A stretch of DNA of 27,408 nt, from assembly GCA_002433595.1 (NCBI GenBank), contig DJIL01000030.1, forward strand, positions 1-27,408, read 5' to 3'. This DNA is from a bacterium UBP8_UBA6595 (GTDB lineage: Bacteria; Margulisbacteria; Marinamargulisbacteria; UBA6595). The number at the start of each line of letters is the position of its first letter. The first letter of the stretch is position 1. The position numbers and the translations under genes are program-made. Shown here piece by piece: positions 1 through 9,203 of this stretch. The notes under the pieces are model-generated. The model saw nothing but the letters and a program-made list of their open reading frames with translations, was not told the origin of the DNA and searched no databases.

Positions 1-428
1 GCATCCAACTGATCATCCTGAATCTGAGCAATAATATCATCGGTTTTAGACTCTGTTACCACCAAACGAATTTGCGGGTTAGCCTCTGAAAACTTCTCTA
101 AAAACAAGGGTACACTATATGGGGATAACGTTGGCATAATGCCCAATCTGAAAATTCCCTGCACCGGCTCAGCCGTTTGAGATACCGTCATTAATACATC
201 GTATTCATGCAAAACCTGACGCGCCTGCTTAATAAATAATGCCCCCGGCGGGGTTACTTTTACCGGCTTTTTTGATCGATCAAATACGGGGAATCCCAAC
301 TGATCCTCTACCTTCATAATTTGAGTGGATAACGACGGCTGAGATACTGAACATCGCGTAGCCGCACGCCCAAAATGTCGCTCTCGATACACCGCTACTA
401 TATACTTTAATTGATCAATACTAAACAT
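1..428 (-). CDS. oxyR: OxyR-type LysR-family transcriptional regulator (3' part cut by window edge)
   Basis: Reading the minus strand from an ATG at 428 gives 142 codons that run off the left edge. The product starts MFSIDQLKYIVAVYRERHFG and continues through an N-terminal LysR winged helix-turn-helix (about residues 1-60, with the SVSQPSLSTQI recognition region). After a linker helix comes the start of the effector domain (LGIMPTLSPY near residue 95), which resembles OxyR's own 'GLIPTVGPY' segment. OxyR is a peroxide sensor that activates catalase and peroxiredoxin genes, and this gene lies divergent from ahpC-ahpF, the classic arrangement. The redox cysteines that would prove peroxide sensing lie beyond the window, so the OxyR assignment rests on N-terminal similarity, the neighbours and the operator at 464-504. 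A different LysR regulator of the same operon is the alternative. Confidence 0.85.
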   Translation of the reverse strand, partial: MFSIDQLKYIVAVYRERHFGRAATRCSVSQPSLSTQIMKVEDQLGFPVFDRSKKPVKVTPPGALFIKQARQVLHEYDVLMTVSQTAEPVQGIFRLGIMPTLSPYSVPLFLEKFSEANPQIRLVVTESKTDDIIAQIQDDQLD

Positions 429-463
429 TTAATCAATAGAATAATATAAATAAATTTTAAAAT

Positions 464-504
464 CAATAGGTAAAAACTATTGGCTAATTGAAAATATCTA
501 TTGG
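464..504. promoter_or_regulatory. OxyR-like operator between oxyR and ahpC
   Basis: Positions 466-480 read ATAGGTAAAAACTAT, an exact match to one OxyR half-element (ATAG-n-T-nnn-A-n-CTAT). It sits inside a perfect 6-bp inverted repeat, CAATAG (464-469) and CTATTG (477-482), with a 7-nt centre. A second, imperfect copy, ATTG-N7-CTAT, lies at 487-501, one base closer than the canonical spacing. Its right end overlaps the proposed -35 of ahpC, as expected for a class of activator that contacts RNA polymerase. A further CAATAG occurs at 434-439, next to the regulator's own start, and could serve autoregulation. Confidence 0.7.
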
Positions 505-565
505 CTTTACTCTAAAAACCAGCGTATTATATAGTCTAGTTTATTACTGATCAATTACCAAGGAG
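501..565 (+). promoter_or_regulatory. ahpC promoter and ribosome-binding site
   Basis: A -10-like TATTAT lies at 525-530, with a weak TTGGCT -35 at 501-506 (18-nt spacer). The poor -35 embedded in the OxyR-like site fits an activator-dependent promoter. A strong Shine-Dalgarno AAGGAG (560-565) sits 8 nt before the ahpC ATG at 574. Promoter positions are read by eye; the ribosome-binding site is the firmer part. Confidence 0.5.
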
Positions 566-573
566 TTTCTAAT

Positions 574-1143
574 ATGACACAACCCATTATTGGCCAACAA
601 CTGCCTGAATTTTCACTTCAAGCCTTTATTGAAGACAAATTTTTAACTGTAACCCAAGATGATTTAAAAGGAACCTGGGGCGTTTTCTTTTTCTACCCCG
701 CTGACTTCACATTTGTCTGCCCCACTGAGTTGGGCGATTTAGCGGATCAATACGCAACCTTTCAAGGCCTGGGCGTTCGTGTATACTCGGTGAGTACCGA
801 CACACACTTTACCCACAAAGCCTGGCACGATGCATCCGATACCATTAAAAAGATTAAATACCCCATGTTGGCAGATCCAACGGGCAGCTTTTCCCGTGCA
901 TTTGGCGTATATGATGAACAAACTGGCCTGGATTACCGCGGGACATTTGTTGTAAATCCTGAAGGCAATATTGTTATTGCCGAGGTTAATGACAATGGCA
1001 TTGGTCGAAACGTGGATGAATTGCTTCGGAAAGTTAAAGCCGCACAATACATTGCTAAAAACCCCAATGAAGTATGCCCCGCAAAATGGGAAGAAGGGTC
1101 TGCGACACTCACTCCTGAATTAAGCTTAATCGGTAAACTATAA
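574..1143 (+). CDS. ahpC: Alkyl hydroperoxide reductase subunit C (typical 2-Cys peroxiredoxin)
   Basis: AhpC reduces H2O2, organic hydroperoxides and peroxynitrite in the cytoplasm and is re-reduced by AhpF. The 189-aa length is typical for bacterial AhpC. The peroxidatic cysteine is Cys49 in FYPADFTFVCPTEL, and the resolving cysteine is Cys168 in the C-terminal EVCPAKW motif, making it a typical 2-Cys enzyme. The thioredoxin-fold core (residues 1-160) includes the STDTHFTHKAWH segment. The start follows a good AAGGAG ribosome-binding site. It is the first gene of a two-gene operon with ahpF (11-nt gap), probably activated by the divergent OxyR-type regulator. Confidence 0.97.
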   Translation: MTQPIIGQQLPEFSLQAFIEDKFLTVTQDDLKGTWGVFFFYPADFTFVCPTELGDLADQYATFQGLGVRVYSVSTDTHFTHKAWHDASDTIKKIKYPMLADPTGSFSRAFGVYDEQTGLDYRGTFVVNPEGNIVIAEVNDNGIGRNVDELLRKVKAAQYIAKNPNEVCPAKWEEGSATLTPELSLIGKL

Positions 1144-1154
1144 GAATTTTTAGT

Positions 1155-2699
1155 ATGTTAGACGCACCGACACGTGAGCAAGTAGCCGAAGCCCTCTCAC
1201 GATTGGATGGCCCCATTACCTTGGCCGTCCAGCCGTGTGAGCATCCCAAGCAACCGGAGTTGATCGCGTTACTGGCTGCCGTGAGTGACACGTCTAAACA
1301 TGTTCACTGTGTTGAGCTGGGTGATCCCAGCCCCATTCCACGTGTTCACATTCATACTGACCAAGGGGCTACCGGCGTTTCGTTCACTGGAATACCCGGT
1401 GGTCATGAATTTAGCTCATTAATTTTAGCTATTTTAAATGCCAATGGCAAAGGAAAACTCCCCGACGCTATATTTTTAGATCGTATTCAAGCCTTGCGTC
1501 ATCCACGCGCCTTGCGTACATTTGTATCCCTATCGTGTGCCACCTGCCCGGATGTGGTCCAAGCCTTGAATATGATTGCGATTCAAAACCCCAACATTCA
1601 GCATGATACGATTGACGGAGGGTTTACGCCTGAGCTAATTGACCGCTTGGCTGTTCAAGGTGTCCCCGCTGTGTTTGATGGCAATACGTTGTTGCTATCT
1701 GGCAAAACAACACTCAGCGATATTTTAGATCGGTTAACCGAATCCGATCCCGACGCTCAGTCACCGCCAACCCTATCCCCGCAATCGCATACAACCGACG
1801 TTTGTATCGTGGGGGGTGGGCCGGCGGGATTATCCAGTGCCATTTACTTAGCCCGAAAAGGTATTAAGTGTACTATTGTCACGGATCATGTGGGGGGGCA
1901 ACTGAAGGATACGCTGGGTATTGAAAATTTTATTGGCACATCTTACACAACCGGGCCCGAATTAATTCAAAATTTAATCAAACATGTTCACGATTATCCC
2001 ACCATTGTTATTTTGGATAATCGAACAGCTACACGCGTAACAAGCGATCATTGCGTGGTTTTGAACACGCAAGAAACGATTCAAGCCAAAGCCGTTATTA
2101 TCGCTACGGGTGCGCAATGGAAAACATTAAATATACCCGGAGAAGATGACTATATTGGCAATGGCGTTGCATTTTGTCCCCATTGCGATGGGCCTTTTTA
2201 TGCAAACAAGCCGATTGCCGTTATTGGTGGTGGTAATTCAGGTGTGGAAGCCGCTATTGATTTAGCGAACACTGTGAGTCATGTAACCGTGTTGGAATTT
2301 GGTGAAGGGCTCAATGCCGATGCTGTTTTGGTGAATCGGTTGCATCACTGTACCAATGTCACCTGTATTACTCAGGCAAAAACCGTGGCCATTATTGGCA
2401 ATGGGACAACGGTCACCGGGATTCAGTATATTAATCGAAACGATAACCGCTTGCACACACTTGATCTGGCGGGTGTCTTTGTTCAAATTGGCTTAAAGCC
2501 CAATAGTGATCTGGTGCATTCACTAGTCACTAGTACCGACTACGGCGAAATAGAAATTACGGATCACTGCCATACCAATATACCCGGCATTTTTTCTGCG
2601 GGAGATGTGACAACAACACCCTATAAGCAAATTGTAGTTGCCTCTGGGGAAGGCGCCAAAGCCGGTATGGCCTGTGCCTCATTTATTCAGGGGATTTAA
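1155..2699 (+). CDS. ahpF: Alkyl hydroperoxide reductase subunit F (FAD/NADH-dependent disulfide reductase)
   Basis: AhpF passes electrons from NADH through FAD and two dithiol centres to AhpC. The 514-aa protein has the full architecture. Residues 1-200 are the tandem thioredoxin-fold N-terminal domain with its CxxC at Cys128/Cys131 (SCATCPDVVQ). From about residue 216 it is thioredoxin-reductase-like: a FAD-binding GGGPAGLSSAIYLARKG motif, the active-site CPHC at Cys341/Cys344, an NAD-binding GGGNSGVEAAIDLA motif, and a late GIFSAGDVTTTPYKQ FAD segment. The N-terminal domain separates it from plain thioredoxin reductase. It follows ahpC in the same operon without a clear ribosome-binding site of its own. 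Its last 17 bp overlap the end of the convergent nadB. Confidence 0.97.
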   Translation: MLDAPTREQVAEALSRLDGPITLAVQPCEHPKQPELIALLAAVSDTSKHVHCVELGDPSPIPRVHIHTDQGATGVSFTGIPGGHEFSSLILAILNANGKGKLPDAIFLDRIQALRHPRALRTFVSLSCATCPDVVQALNMIAIQNPNIQHDTIDGGFTPELIDRLAVQGVPAVFDGNTLLLSGKTTLSDILDRLTESDPDAQSPPTLSPQSHTTDVCIVGGGPAGLSSAIYLARKGIKCTIVTDHVGGQLKDTLGIENFIGTSYTTGPELIQNLIKHVHDYPTIVILDNRTATRVTSDHCVVLNTQETIQAKAVIIATGAQWKTLNIPGEDDYIGNGVAFCPHCDGPFYANKPIAVIGGGNSGVEAAIDLANTVSHVTVLEFGEGLNADAVLVNRLHHCTNVTCITQAKTVAIIGNGTTVTGIQYINRNDNRLHTLDLAGVFVQIGLKPNSDLVHSLVTSTDYGEIEITDHCHTNIPGIFSAGDVTTTPYKQIVVASGEGAKAGMACASFIQGI

Positions 2700-4176
2700 A
2701 TTCAGTACTGTAAAAGCTTCCACAGTTATTGGTTTGTGCCAGACTATCGTCAATCATATGCATGCCCACAGTTAGCATCATATTGACACTCCAAGCCTGT
2801 ATCGAGTCTTTAAAATTACCCTGAGATTGCCATTGTTGTACCGTATCACGCGCTTGGATCAGCTCTGATCGTGTCCGAATAATACCCACCGATTCATTGA
2901 TCAATTTACGAATAGCTTTAATTTTGAAATCTAGGCCCGATGCCTCTGGCAACCGCTCTGGCCACTTGGTGTCTTGGCTTGATACCGCATTTGACTCAAT
3001 ACCATTAGTACGAATATGCCGCGCAGCTCGATACCCAAAGACCAAGCCTTCCAGTAACGAATTCGACGCTAACCGATTGGCTCCATGCACACCTGTATTG
3101 GCGACTTCACCTACCGCATATAGCTGTGAAATCGTTGTTTCTCCGTTTTCATTAACCTGAACGCCACCCATGGTGTAATGAGCCGCTGGCACTACTGGCA
3201 ACTGGCTGCATGGGTTAAAGCCATTGGCTATACAATACGCATGCAATGCCGGGAACCGGCGGGCAATTGGAACCGAGCATAGCGTCATATCCAGCCAACT
3301 ATGGCTACTGCCTGCACGCAAGGTTTTGGCCACTGCTCGAGACACAATATCGCGGGGAGCCAGGTCTCTATCTGGGTGTACGCCATCCATAATAAAGTCG
3401 CCCGACAAATCTCTCAGACGAGCGCCTTCGCCACGAACCACTTCAGATACTAGAAAATTAGTTCCGTACAGCAACGTTGGATGAAACTGAACAAATGCCA
3501 TATCTCGAATTTTTGCTCCAGCCCGATGTGCTAGTCCAATGCCATCGCCATAGCACCCCTCTGGCGCGGATGTTTGTGCATACATATGCGCCGCACCCCC
3601 CGTGGCTAAAACAATTGATTTAGCATACACATGCTGACGGCAGCCAGCGATATAAACCACACACCCATAACACCGAGTTTTATTATTAGGGCCCGATTCA
3701 CAAAGCAATTCAACCACAGTGGCTTGATCCACCATTGTCACCCGATTATGTTGCGATACTGCCCGATACATCGCCTTATGAACATTGTGCCCAGTTTGAT
3801 CCCCAACATGCAAAATCCGCCGACGCTGATGTGCCGCCTCACGCCCCAAATGATAGGCACTGCCTTGGCCAGACTCACGGTCAAAATCAACCCCCATAGC
3901 GACTAAATCTTGAATACGAGCCGGCCCTTCCCGCACTAAAATATCTACCTTATCTGGATCGCATCGCCCACCACCAGCAATTAAAGTATCCTCCCGATGC
4001 AATGCCACTGAATCTACCGGCGACATCACCGAGGCAATCCCCCCCTTGGCCCACGTTGTCGTTATGTTAGCCGGCGATGATTTAGATAGCACCCATACGC
4101 TGCCCTGTTGAGCCAGCTCATACGCACTCGTCAACCCAGCAATTCCCGCTCCCACAACAATATAATCCACATCCAT
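2683..4176 (-). CDS. nadB: L-aspartate oxidase
   Basis: NadB oxidises L-aspartate to iminoaspartate using FAD, the first step of de novo NAD synthesis; NadA then makes quinolinate. The protein shows an N-terminal dinucleotide-binding motif ([16 protein letters not shown]) and the succinate dehydrogenase/fumarate reductase flavoprotein core. Conserved NadB segments include [30 protein letters not shown] and HYTMGGV. The ATG at 4176 is preferred because the FAD motif then starts at residue 7, as usual; the open frame continues upstream to 4242 but would overlap leuS. The product is 497 aa, in the usual range. No nadA or nadC is visible in the window. The start lies about 25 bp from the divergent leuS start, and the 3' end overlaps ahpF. 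Confidence 0.93.
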   Translation of the reverse strand: MDVDYIVVGAGIAGLTSAYELAQQGSVWVLSKSSPANITTTWAKGGIASVMSPVDSVALHREDTLIAGGGRCDPDKVDILVREGPARIQDLVAMGVDFDRESGQGSAYHLGREAAHQRRRILHVGDQTGHNVHKAMYRAVSQHNRVTMVDQATVVELLCESGPNNKTRCYGCVVYIAGCRQHVYAKSIVLATGGAAHMYAQTSAPEGCYGDGIGLAHRAGAKIRDMAFVQFHPTLLYGTNFLVSEVVRGEGARLRDLSGDFIMDGVHPDRDLAPRDIVSRAVAKTLRAGSSHSWLDMTLCSVPIARRFPALHAYCIANGFNPCSQLPVVPAAHYTMGGVQVNENGETTISQLYAVGEVANTGVHGANRLASNSLLEGLVFGYRAARHIRTNGIESNAVSSQDTKWPERLPEASGLDFKIKAIRKLINESVGIIRTRSELIQARDTVQQWQSQGNFKDSIQAWSVNMMLTVGMHMIDDSLAQTNNCGSFYSTEFKSPE

Positions 4177-4201
4177 AGACAATATGATATCATTTGTTAG
4201 T

Positions 4202-6568
4202 ATGGAGTATAAACCAAGTAAATTTGAAGCGCGTTGGCTCAACCAGTGGGAAGCAACAAATCCGTATCAGTTGGCCGCAACCCCAACAGACCGTCCAAAA
4301 AAATATATTTTAGAAATGTTTCCCTATCCATCCGGCAATTTACACATGGGGCATGTCCGAAACTATAGTTTAGGCGATGTATTGGCTCGGTTTTATCGAA
4401 TGAATGGGTATGATGTTCTGTACCCAATTGGATTTGATGCGCTGGGTCTTCCGGCTGAAAACGCGGCTAAAAAACACAATACTGATCCTCAAAGTTGGAC
4501 TAAAAGCAATATTAATCATATGATTCAACAGCTCAAATCATTGGGTCTCAGTTATGATTGGACCCGTTTAGTTCAAACCTGTGATTCTGAGTATTATCGC
4601 TGGAATCAGTGGTTTTTTATTCAGTTGCTAGCAAAAGGCCTTGCTTATAAGAAAAAAGCGCCCGTTAACTGGTGTAGCCCCTGCCACACCGTGTTAGCCA
4701 ATGAACAAGTAGTGGAGGATGCGTGCTGGCGATGTGCCACCCCCATTCAACCCCGTGAATTGTCCCAATGGTTTTTAAAAATCACGGACTATGCCGACGA
4801 ATTGCTGGATGACCTAGCTGATTTAGAGCCCCCAAGCGGTGGGTGGCCCAAAAAAGTCACCACCATGCAAGCCAATTGGATTGGGCGATCCAGCGGCGTT
4901 CATATCGAATTCAAAACCGATCACACGCCAATTAAAATTTACACCACGCGCCCCGATACAGTGTATGGTATTACGTATTTGGCCATTGCCAACAATCACC
5001 CCTTTGTGCGGGAGCACATTCAGAACCCTGAAATTCTTGCCGCTATTGCCACAATAAGCACTGATTCAGAGTGTCCCCACGGTGTCTTTACGGGTCAGTA
5101 TGCCCGGAGCCCATTTACAAACACCCAAGTTCCCATTTGGGTTGCTAATTATGTGCTTATGGATTACGGATCCGGTGCTGTGATGGCCGTTCCGGCCCAT
5201 GACGAGCGAGACTTTGCCTTTGCCACTCAGTACAAGCTCCCCATTATTCCTGTAATTTCTAAAACGGGTGAATGCCCAGCCACCCTCAGTGAGGCCTATA
5301 CCGAGCCGGGTATTATGTGTCTGGATCACTCGGAGTATGCCGGCATGCGTAGCGAGGCCTTTACCGAAACTATAATTGGTTGGATTGAAGCGAGTGGCGT
5401 TGGGTCTGCTACCACCCAATACCGGTTACGCGATTGGCTTATGTCCCGGCAACGGTATTGGGGAACCCCCATACCGGTGGTCTATTGCGATGCCTGCGGT
5501 ATTGTTCCGGTTCCAGACAATCAATTGCCGGTCAAACTGCCTGAATCTGTTGACTTTTCTAAGCCCAACAACCCCTTGGATAATTGTCCGGAATTTGTAA
5601 ACACCCAATGTCCAACCTGTGGACAGGCAGCGCGACGTGAAACCGATACCATGGATACGTTTATGGATTCCTCATGGTACTTTTTTCGGTATTTAAACCC
5701 CACCGATACCACGCAAGCCATTGACCCAAGCTTGGCGAATCATTGGTTGCCAGTGGATCACTATATTGGTGGGATTGAACACGCGATTTTGCACTTGCTG
5801 TATGCTCGGTTTTTTACACGCATTTGCCGTGATTTAGGCTTAACGACTGTCTCCGAGCCCTTTAAACATTTATTAACCCAGGGCATGGTTATTAAAGACG
5901 GAGCAAAAATGTCAAAATCACTGGGAAACACGGTTGATCCAGGTGAGATTATTGAGCGATATGGCGTAGATACCACCCGATTATTTATTTTATTTGCTGC
6001 GCCACCGGAACGCGACTTAGCGTGGTCTGATCAAGGCGTTGAGGGGTCATTTCGATTTTTATCTCGAGTTTTTCGATTGGTCACCCAAGCATCTGAAGCC
6101 ATTGATTCAAGCGCTATTGAAACAGCGCAACACCAAACTATTGCGGCTGTTACCCAAGATATTCAACGGTTTCATTATAATACAGCGATTAGCCACTTAA
6201 TGACTTTTGTTAACACGCTAACAAAGCGAGGCACCACACCTGATGCTATTAAAACATTATTAGTATTGCTGGCCCCATTCGCCCCACTTATTACCGAAGA
6301 ATTATGGCACCTACGCGGCAATACAGAAAGTATTCATACTCAGTCGTGGCCAACCCATGACCCCCAAAAACTTGAGCAAGCAACGTGTACCATTGTCTTT
6401 CAAATTAATGGAAAAGTCCGCGACAAATCAATGTTTAAAAAAGATGTTTCACAAGCTGAGGTCGAAGCCGCTAGCTTTGCATCAACCGCTATTCAACGCT
6501 ATGTTCAAGATACCACCCCTAAAAAAATTATTTTTATACCCAATAAACTATTGAATATTGTTATCTAG
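4202..6568 (+). CDS. leuS: Leucyl-tRNA synthetase
   Basis: This class I synthetase charges tRNA-Leu and edits mischarged tRNA. From the ATG at 4202 the protein is 788 aa, near the shorter bacterial forms. The HIGH-type motif is HMGH at residues 48-51 ([14 protein letters not shown]), and KMSKS is at 569-573. The CP1 editing domain is present with its threonine-rich TTRPDTVYG signature. Cysteine pairs (WCSPC...CWRC and CDAC...CPTC) mark zinc-binding insertions. An in-frame ATG at 4184 is possible, but [12 protein letters not shown] matches the usual LeuS N-terminus better; neither start has an obvious Shine-Dalgarno. The last 21 bp overlap the convergent rnc gene. Confidence 0.96.
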   Translation: MEYKPSKFEARWLNQWEATNPYQLAATPTDRPKKYILEMFPYPSGNLHMGHVRNYSLGDVLARFYRMNGYDVLYPIGFDALGLPAENAAKKHNTDPQSWTKSNINHMIQQLKSLGLSYDWTRLVQTCDSEYYRWNQWFFIQLLAKGLAYKKKAPVNWCSPCHTVLANEQVVEDACWRCATPIQPRELSQWFLKITDYADELLDDLADLEPPSGGWPKKVTTMQANWIGRSSGVHIEFKTDHTPIKIYTTRPDTVYGITYLAIANNHPFVREHIQNPEILAAIATISTDSECPHGVFTGQYARSPFTNTQVPIWVANYVLMDYGSGAVMAVPAHDERDFAFATQYKLPIIPVISKTGECPATLSEAYTEPGIMCLDHSEYAGMRSEAFTETIIGWIEASGVGSATTQYRLRDWLMSRQRYWGTPIPVVYCDACGIVPVPDNQLPVKLPESVDFSKPNNPLDNCPEFVNTQCPTCGQAARRETDTMDTFMDSSWYFFRYLNPTDTTQAIDPSLANHWLPVDHYIGGIEHAILHLLYARFFTRICRDLGLTTVSEPFKHLLTQGMVIKDGAKMSKSLGNTVDPGEIIERYGVDTTRLFILFAAPPERDLAWSDQGVEGSFRFLSRVFRLVTQASEAIDSSAIETAQHQTIAAVTQDIQRFHYNTAISHLMTFVNTLTKRGTTPDAIKTLLVLLAPFAPLITEELWHLRGNTESIHTQSWPTHDPQKLEQATCTIVFQINGKVRDKSMFKKDVSQAEVEAASFASTAIQRYVQDTTPKKIIFIPNKLLNIVI

Positions 6569-7231
6569 GTGATGCAGCATCGCTTTTGCTGCCGATTGTT
6601 CAGCTGATTTTTTAGTTCGTCCCGATCCTTCTTGGGTATTTGGCTCGTCTTGCCATACAATTGATACTGAAACAACAAAGATTTTATTATGATCGGTTCC
6701 TTGCGTTCGAACTACGGTGTATAGCGGTAAAGCAAGCCGAGATTTTTGCATACGCTCTTGCAGCTCGCTTTTATGATCTACGTGATGATTTTCTTTTACT
6801 AATGGCATTAACACTATATCCAATCGATTTTTTAAAAATACCTGTACGGGATTTAGACCCTGGTCCAAATAAATAGCACCGATTAGGGCTTCAAATGCAT
6901 TGGCTAATAGCGAGGGTCTCTCATGGGCTTTGTTCCGCCGCTCGCTTTTAGATAATCGCAAAAAATCGCCCAATGCAATTGACTTAGCCACAATATGCAA
7001 CGCAGAGTCTGAGATTAACCATGCCCGTAACTGGGTGAGTTGCCCTTCGTTATAATCCGGATACTGATGTACTAAATATTCCGATACCACTAGCTTTAAC
7101 ACCGCGTCACCAAAAAACTCTAAGCGTTCATTATTGACTGATTCTCCATGCGATGCATGAGTCAATGCCTCGTTTAAATGTCGAATATCTTTAAACCGAA
7201 TGCCAATAGATTGTAATAATTTATTGCACAT
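6548..7231 (-). CDS. rnc: Ribonuclease III
   Basis: RNase III cleaves double-stranded RNA in rRNA processing and mRNA decay, as a dimer needing divalent metal. The signature [11 protein letters not shown] is at residues 35-45, and the second acidic cluster is in [17 protein letters not shown]-terminal double-stranded RNA-binding domain (about residues 150-225) ends with [18 protein letters not shown]. The ATG at 7231 gives 227 aa and overlaps the preceding gene by 11 bp; a TTG at 7255 is in frame but less likely. It is the last gene of the long minus-strand cluster, and its stop lies inside the end of leuS, so no separate terminator exists between them. Confidence 0.95.
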   Translation of the reverse strand: MCNKLLQSIGIRFKDIRHLNEALTHASHGESVNNERLEFFGDAVLKLVVSEYLVHQYPDYNEGQLTQLRAWLISDSALHIVAKSIALGDFLRLSKSERRNKAHERPSLLANAFEALIGAIYLDQGLNPVQVFLKNRLDIVLMPLVKENHHVDHKSELQERMQKSRLALPLYTVVRTQGTDHNKIFVVSVSIVWQDEPNTQEGSGRTKKSAEQSAAKAMLHHLDNNIQ

Positions 7232-9203
7232 GCATAATCCATCGTCGCCATCCAATAATTACCATTACTGAAATAAACCCCAAAAAACTGCCCAAGCATA
7301 GCCCAAGAACCGAGCGATACACCGATACTAAAAATGGCGTATGCATATGACAAAATGAATTGACCATTGAAATTAAGGCAACACTGCCAATTGTTAGAAA
7401 AAACCACAACCATTTTTTAGAAATCCATCGACCCGCTCCGACATAGGCCACCAGTAGCATGGGGTAACCCACTAAAAATTCTTTTGTTCGGGGACGCACA
7501 AAAAGCCAGTCTTCCAGCATGCCCCGCATCCAGTGCTCGACACCCGGTACTGCCCATGAAATATAATTACCACTCCGCAATAAATAAAATCCCAAAAAGC
7601 ATACCGCAAATACAGCACTTCCTAAAACAATACTATTTACGGGTAGCATCGTGACTCGACGCAACACATGCGAAATAGCCGATAATCGGTGCGGTTGAAT
7701 ATAAAAATACAACCCAATGAGAACAATTGGAAAAATAATGGCCAATTTAACCCCATAAAAGGGGATCAAATTTAGCAAATATCTCGAATCATACATAAGC
7801 GCTTGAATAAGAAGACCCGCGCCCAAGCCCATTAGCACCGCGCGTACTAAAAACCCAAGCCCAAATACTAGACGCGTTTTGTAATCGTGAACAGGGGCTA
7901 TGACTGGAAACCATGTTAGGGCATATACTGGATACACGATAGCAATGAGTAAGCTCATAATTTGACGCCATACTAAATCTGCGCCAACTACAATAAACGC
8001 ATAGTACCCAGCACTCATACTGAGCGCTATAAGGCACAATCCCCAAACAGGAATGACACAAAACCGCTGAACCAGTAAAACTAAAACGGCGGCAATCCCC
8101 CAGCTTATACACAGAACCGCCCAACCCAAGACTAATTTATGCGGATATGGATCCATTAAATCTGCCGATATTGTATACCCTTGGCTTTCCAAATGGGTGC
8201 GAATAGTTGTTATTAATTGATGCGTATGATCCAGCACAATAGTTTGATCCAAGGCTACACTATTTGGCCGAATAATTAAAAAACGAACATTGCGTTCTTT
8301 TACGGCTCTTGCATAGCGTCGGGCTGTAGCTGTCATGCTTAGGGCTTCTTTGCTGCCATCATGAATTCGAATCATGGGAACTGTATTAATCAGGTCTTTC
8401 ATGCCCGGTTGATGCGTGAATTCTGAAACCCCCACCGTGTATTGCGCATTATTAATGGCTTGCTCCACCCAACCCAATTGGTGCGGATATCCCAAAACGT
8501 GATCGCCGGAAAATACAATTAAATTAATGGGTAATTGGCGCAGGGATTCCATACCCAATTTAACGGTATGACTGGATTGCCAATGCGTATTAGTTAGTGC
8601 CGGAACAACGGCGTATCCCAACGCTCTGAGTTGGTTCACTCGCGCCGCATCAATACCCAGGGCAGTTGACACTAGCGTGTCTAAATCGGTTCGAACCTCC
8701 AAAGCCGAATACCCAAGCCCCACCACATTAAAGGCGCCAACTTCTGATTCTAATCGATTTTTAACCCGCCGATACACCGCTGTTTCATCAATAAATAAAT
8801 AATAATAATTAGGCTGAATACTATTTTTTTTTATAATATTCGTTAATACATATCGATACACACTTCCCACACGCAACATATTTAATATATCTGAGCCCTT
8901 CAATATCGTTAACTTACCCCGATTTGCCAAGCTATCCACAGTATCAGATTCAAGCACAATGCTGGTCAAGCCACTGGTTTCTCGCAGAATTTCTAGTTGG
9001 TTATTATAATCTTTTTCTTGAATGCCCATCGTATGAAACTGCTGTTCTAGATCAGACCATGTCATTGCCATTGATACACTACGATTACTGCTATCGTAGT
9101 GCACACGATCCCACACAATCATACCGGCAACAACAATGGCGGCCCCAATAATGCTTAAAGTAATAAACTGACTGTATTTTTGAAATCGCTGGCTAGTGAT
9201 CAT
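7221..9203 (-). CDS. DUF5693-type multi-pass membrane protein, function unknown
   Basis: The 660-aa protein has one N-terminal transmembrane helix (about residues 15-32). A large soluble, probably extracytoplasmic domain (about 35-370) follows, then about eight to nine hydrophobic helices to the C-terminus, including LVLGWAVLCISWGIAAVLVL and MVIIGWRRW near the end. The soluble part includes GYSALEVRTDLD, NLIVFSGDHVLGYP and RFLIIRPNS, which resemble the DUF5693 family as I remember it; I know of no established function. It overlaps prfB by 11 bp upstream and rnc by 11 bp downstream, so it is probably co-translated with essential genes. A role in the cell envelope is plausible from topology only. 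Confidence 0.75.
   Translation of the reverse strand: MITSQRFQKYSQFITLSIIGAAIVVAGMIVWDRVHYDSSNRSVSMAMTWSDLEQQFHTMGIQEKDYNNQLEILRETSGLTSIVLESDTVDSLANRGKLTILKGSDILNMLRVGSVYRYVLTNIIKKNSIQPNYYYLFIDETAVYRRVKNRLESEVGAFNVVGLGYSALEVRTDLDTLVSTALGIDAARVNQLRALGYAVVPALTNTHWQSSHTVKLGMESLRQLPINLIVFSGDHVLGYPHQLGWVEQAINNAQYTVGVSEFTHQPGMKDLINTVPMIRIHDGSKEALSMTATARRYARAVKERNVRFLIIRPNSVALDQTIVLDHTHQLITTIRTHLESQGYTISADLMDPYPHKLVLGWAVLCISWGIAAVLVLLVQRFCVIPVWGLCLIALSMSAGYYAFIVVGADLVWRQIMSLLIAIVYPVYALTWFPVIAPVHDYKTRLVFGLGFLVRAVLMGLGAGLLIQALMYDSRYLLNLIPFYGVKLAIIFPIVLIGLYFYIQPHRLSAISHVLRRVTMLPVNSIVLGSAVFAVCFLGFYLLRSGNYISWAVPGVEHWMRGMLEDWLFVRPRTKEFLVGYPMLLVAYVGAGRWISKKWLWFFLTIGSVALISMVNSFCHMHTPFLVSVYRSVLGLCLGSFLGFISVMVIIGWRRWIMHVQ

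Noticed and set aside
739..1047. 102-codon minus-strand open frame inside ahpC
   Set aside because: It lies fully antisense to a well-supported gene, has no family-like motif and no ribosome-binding site; it is a shadow of biased codon use.
1892..1898. G7 run in ahpF as a phase-variation site
   Set aside because: Seven G is short for slippage and encodes conserved glycines (VGGQ) of the FAD-binding region, so ordinary coding explains it.
7789..8124. 111-codon minus-strand open frame within the DUF5693 gene
   Set aside because: Same-strand shifted frame with Cys/Ser-rich random-looking text; the long membrane-protein frame explains this DNA.
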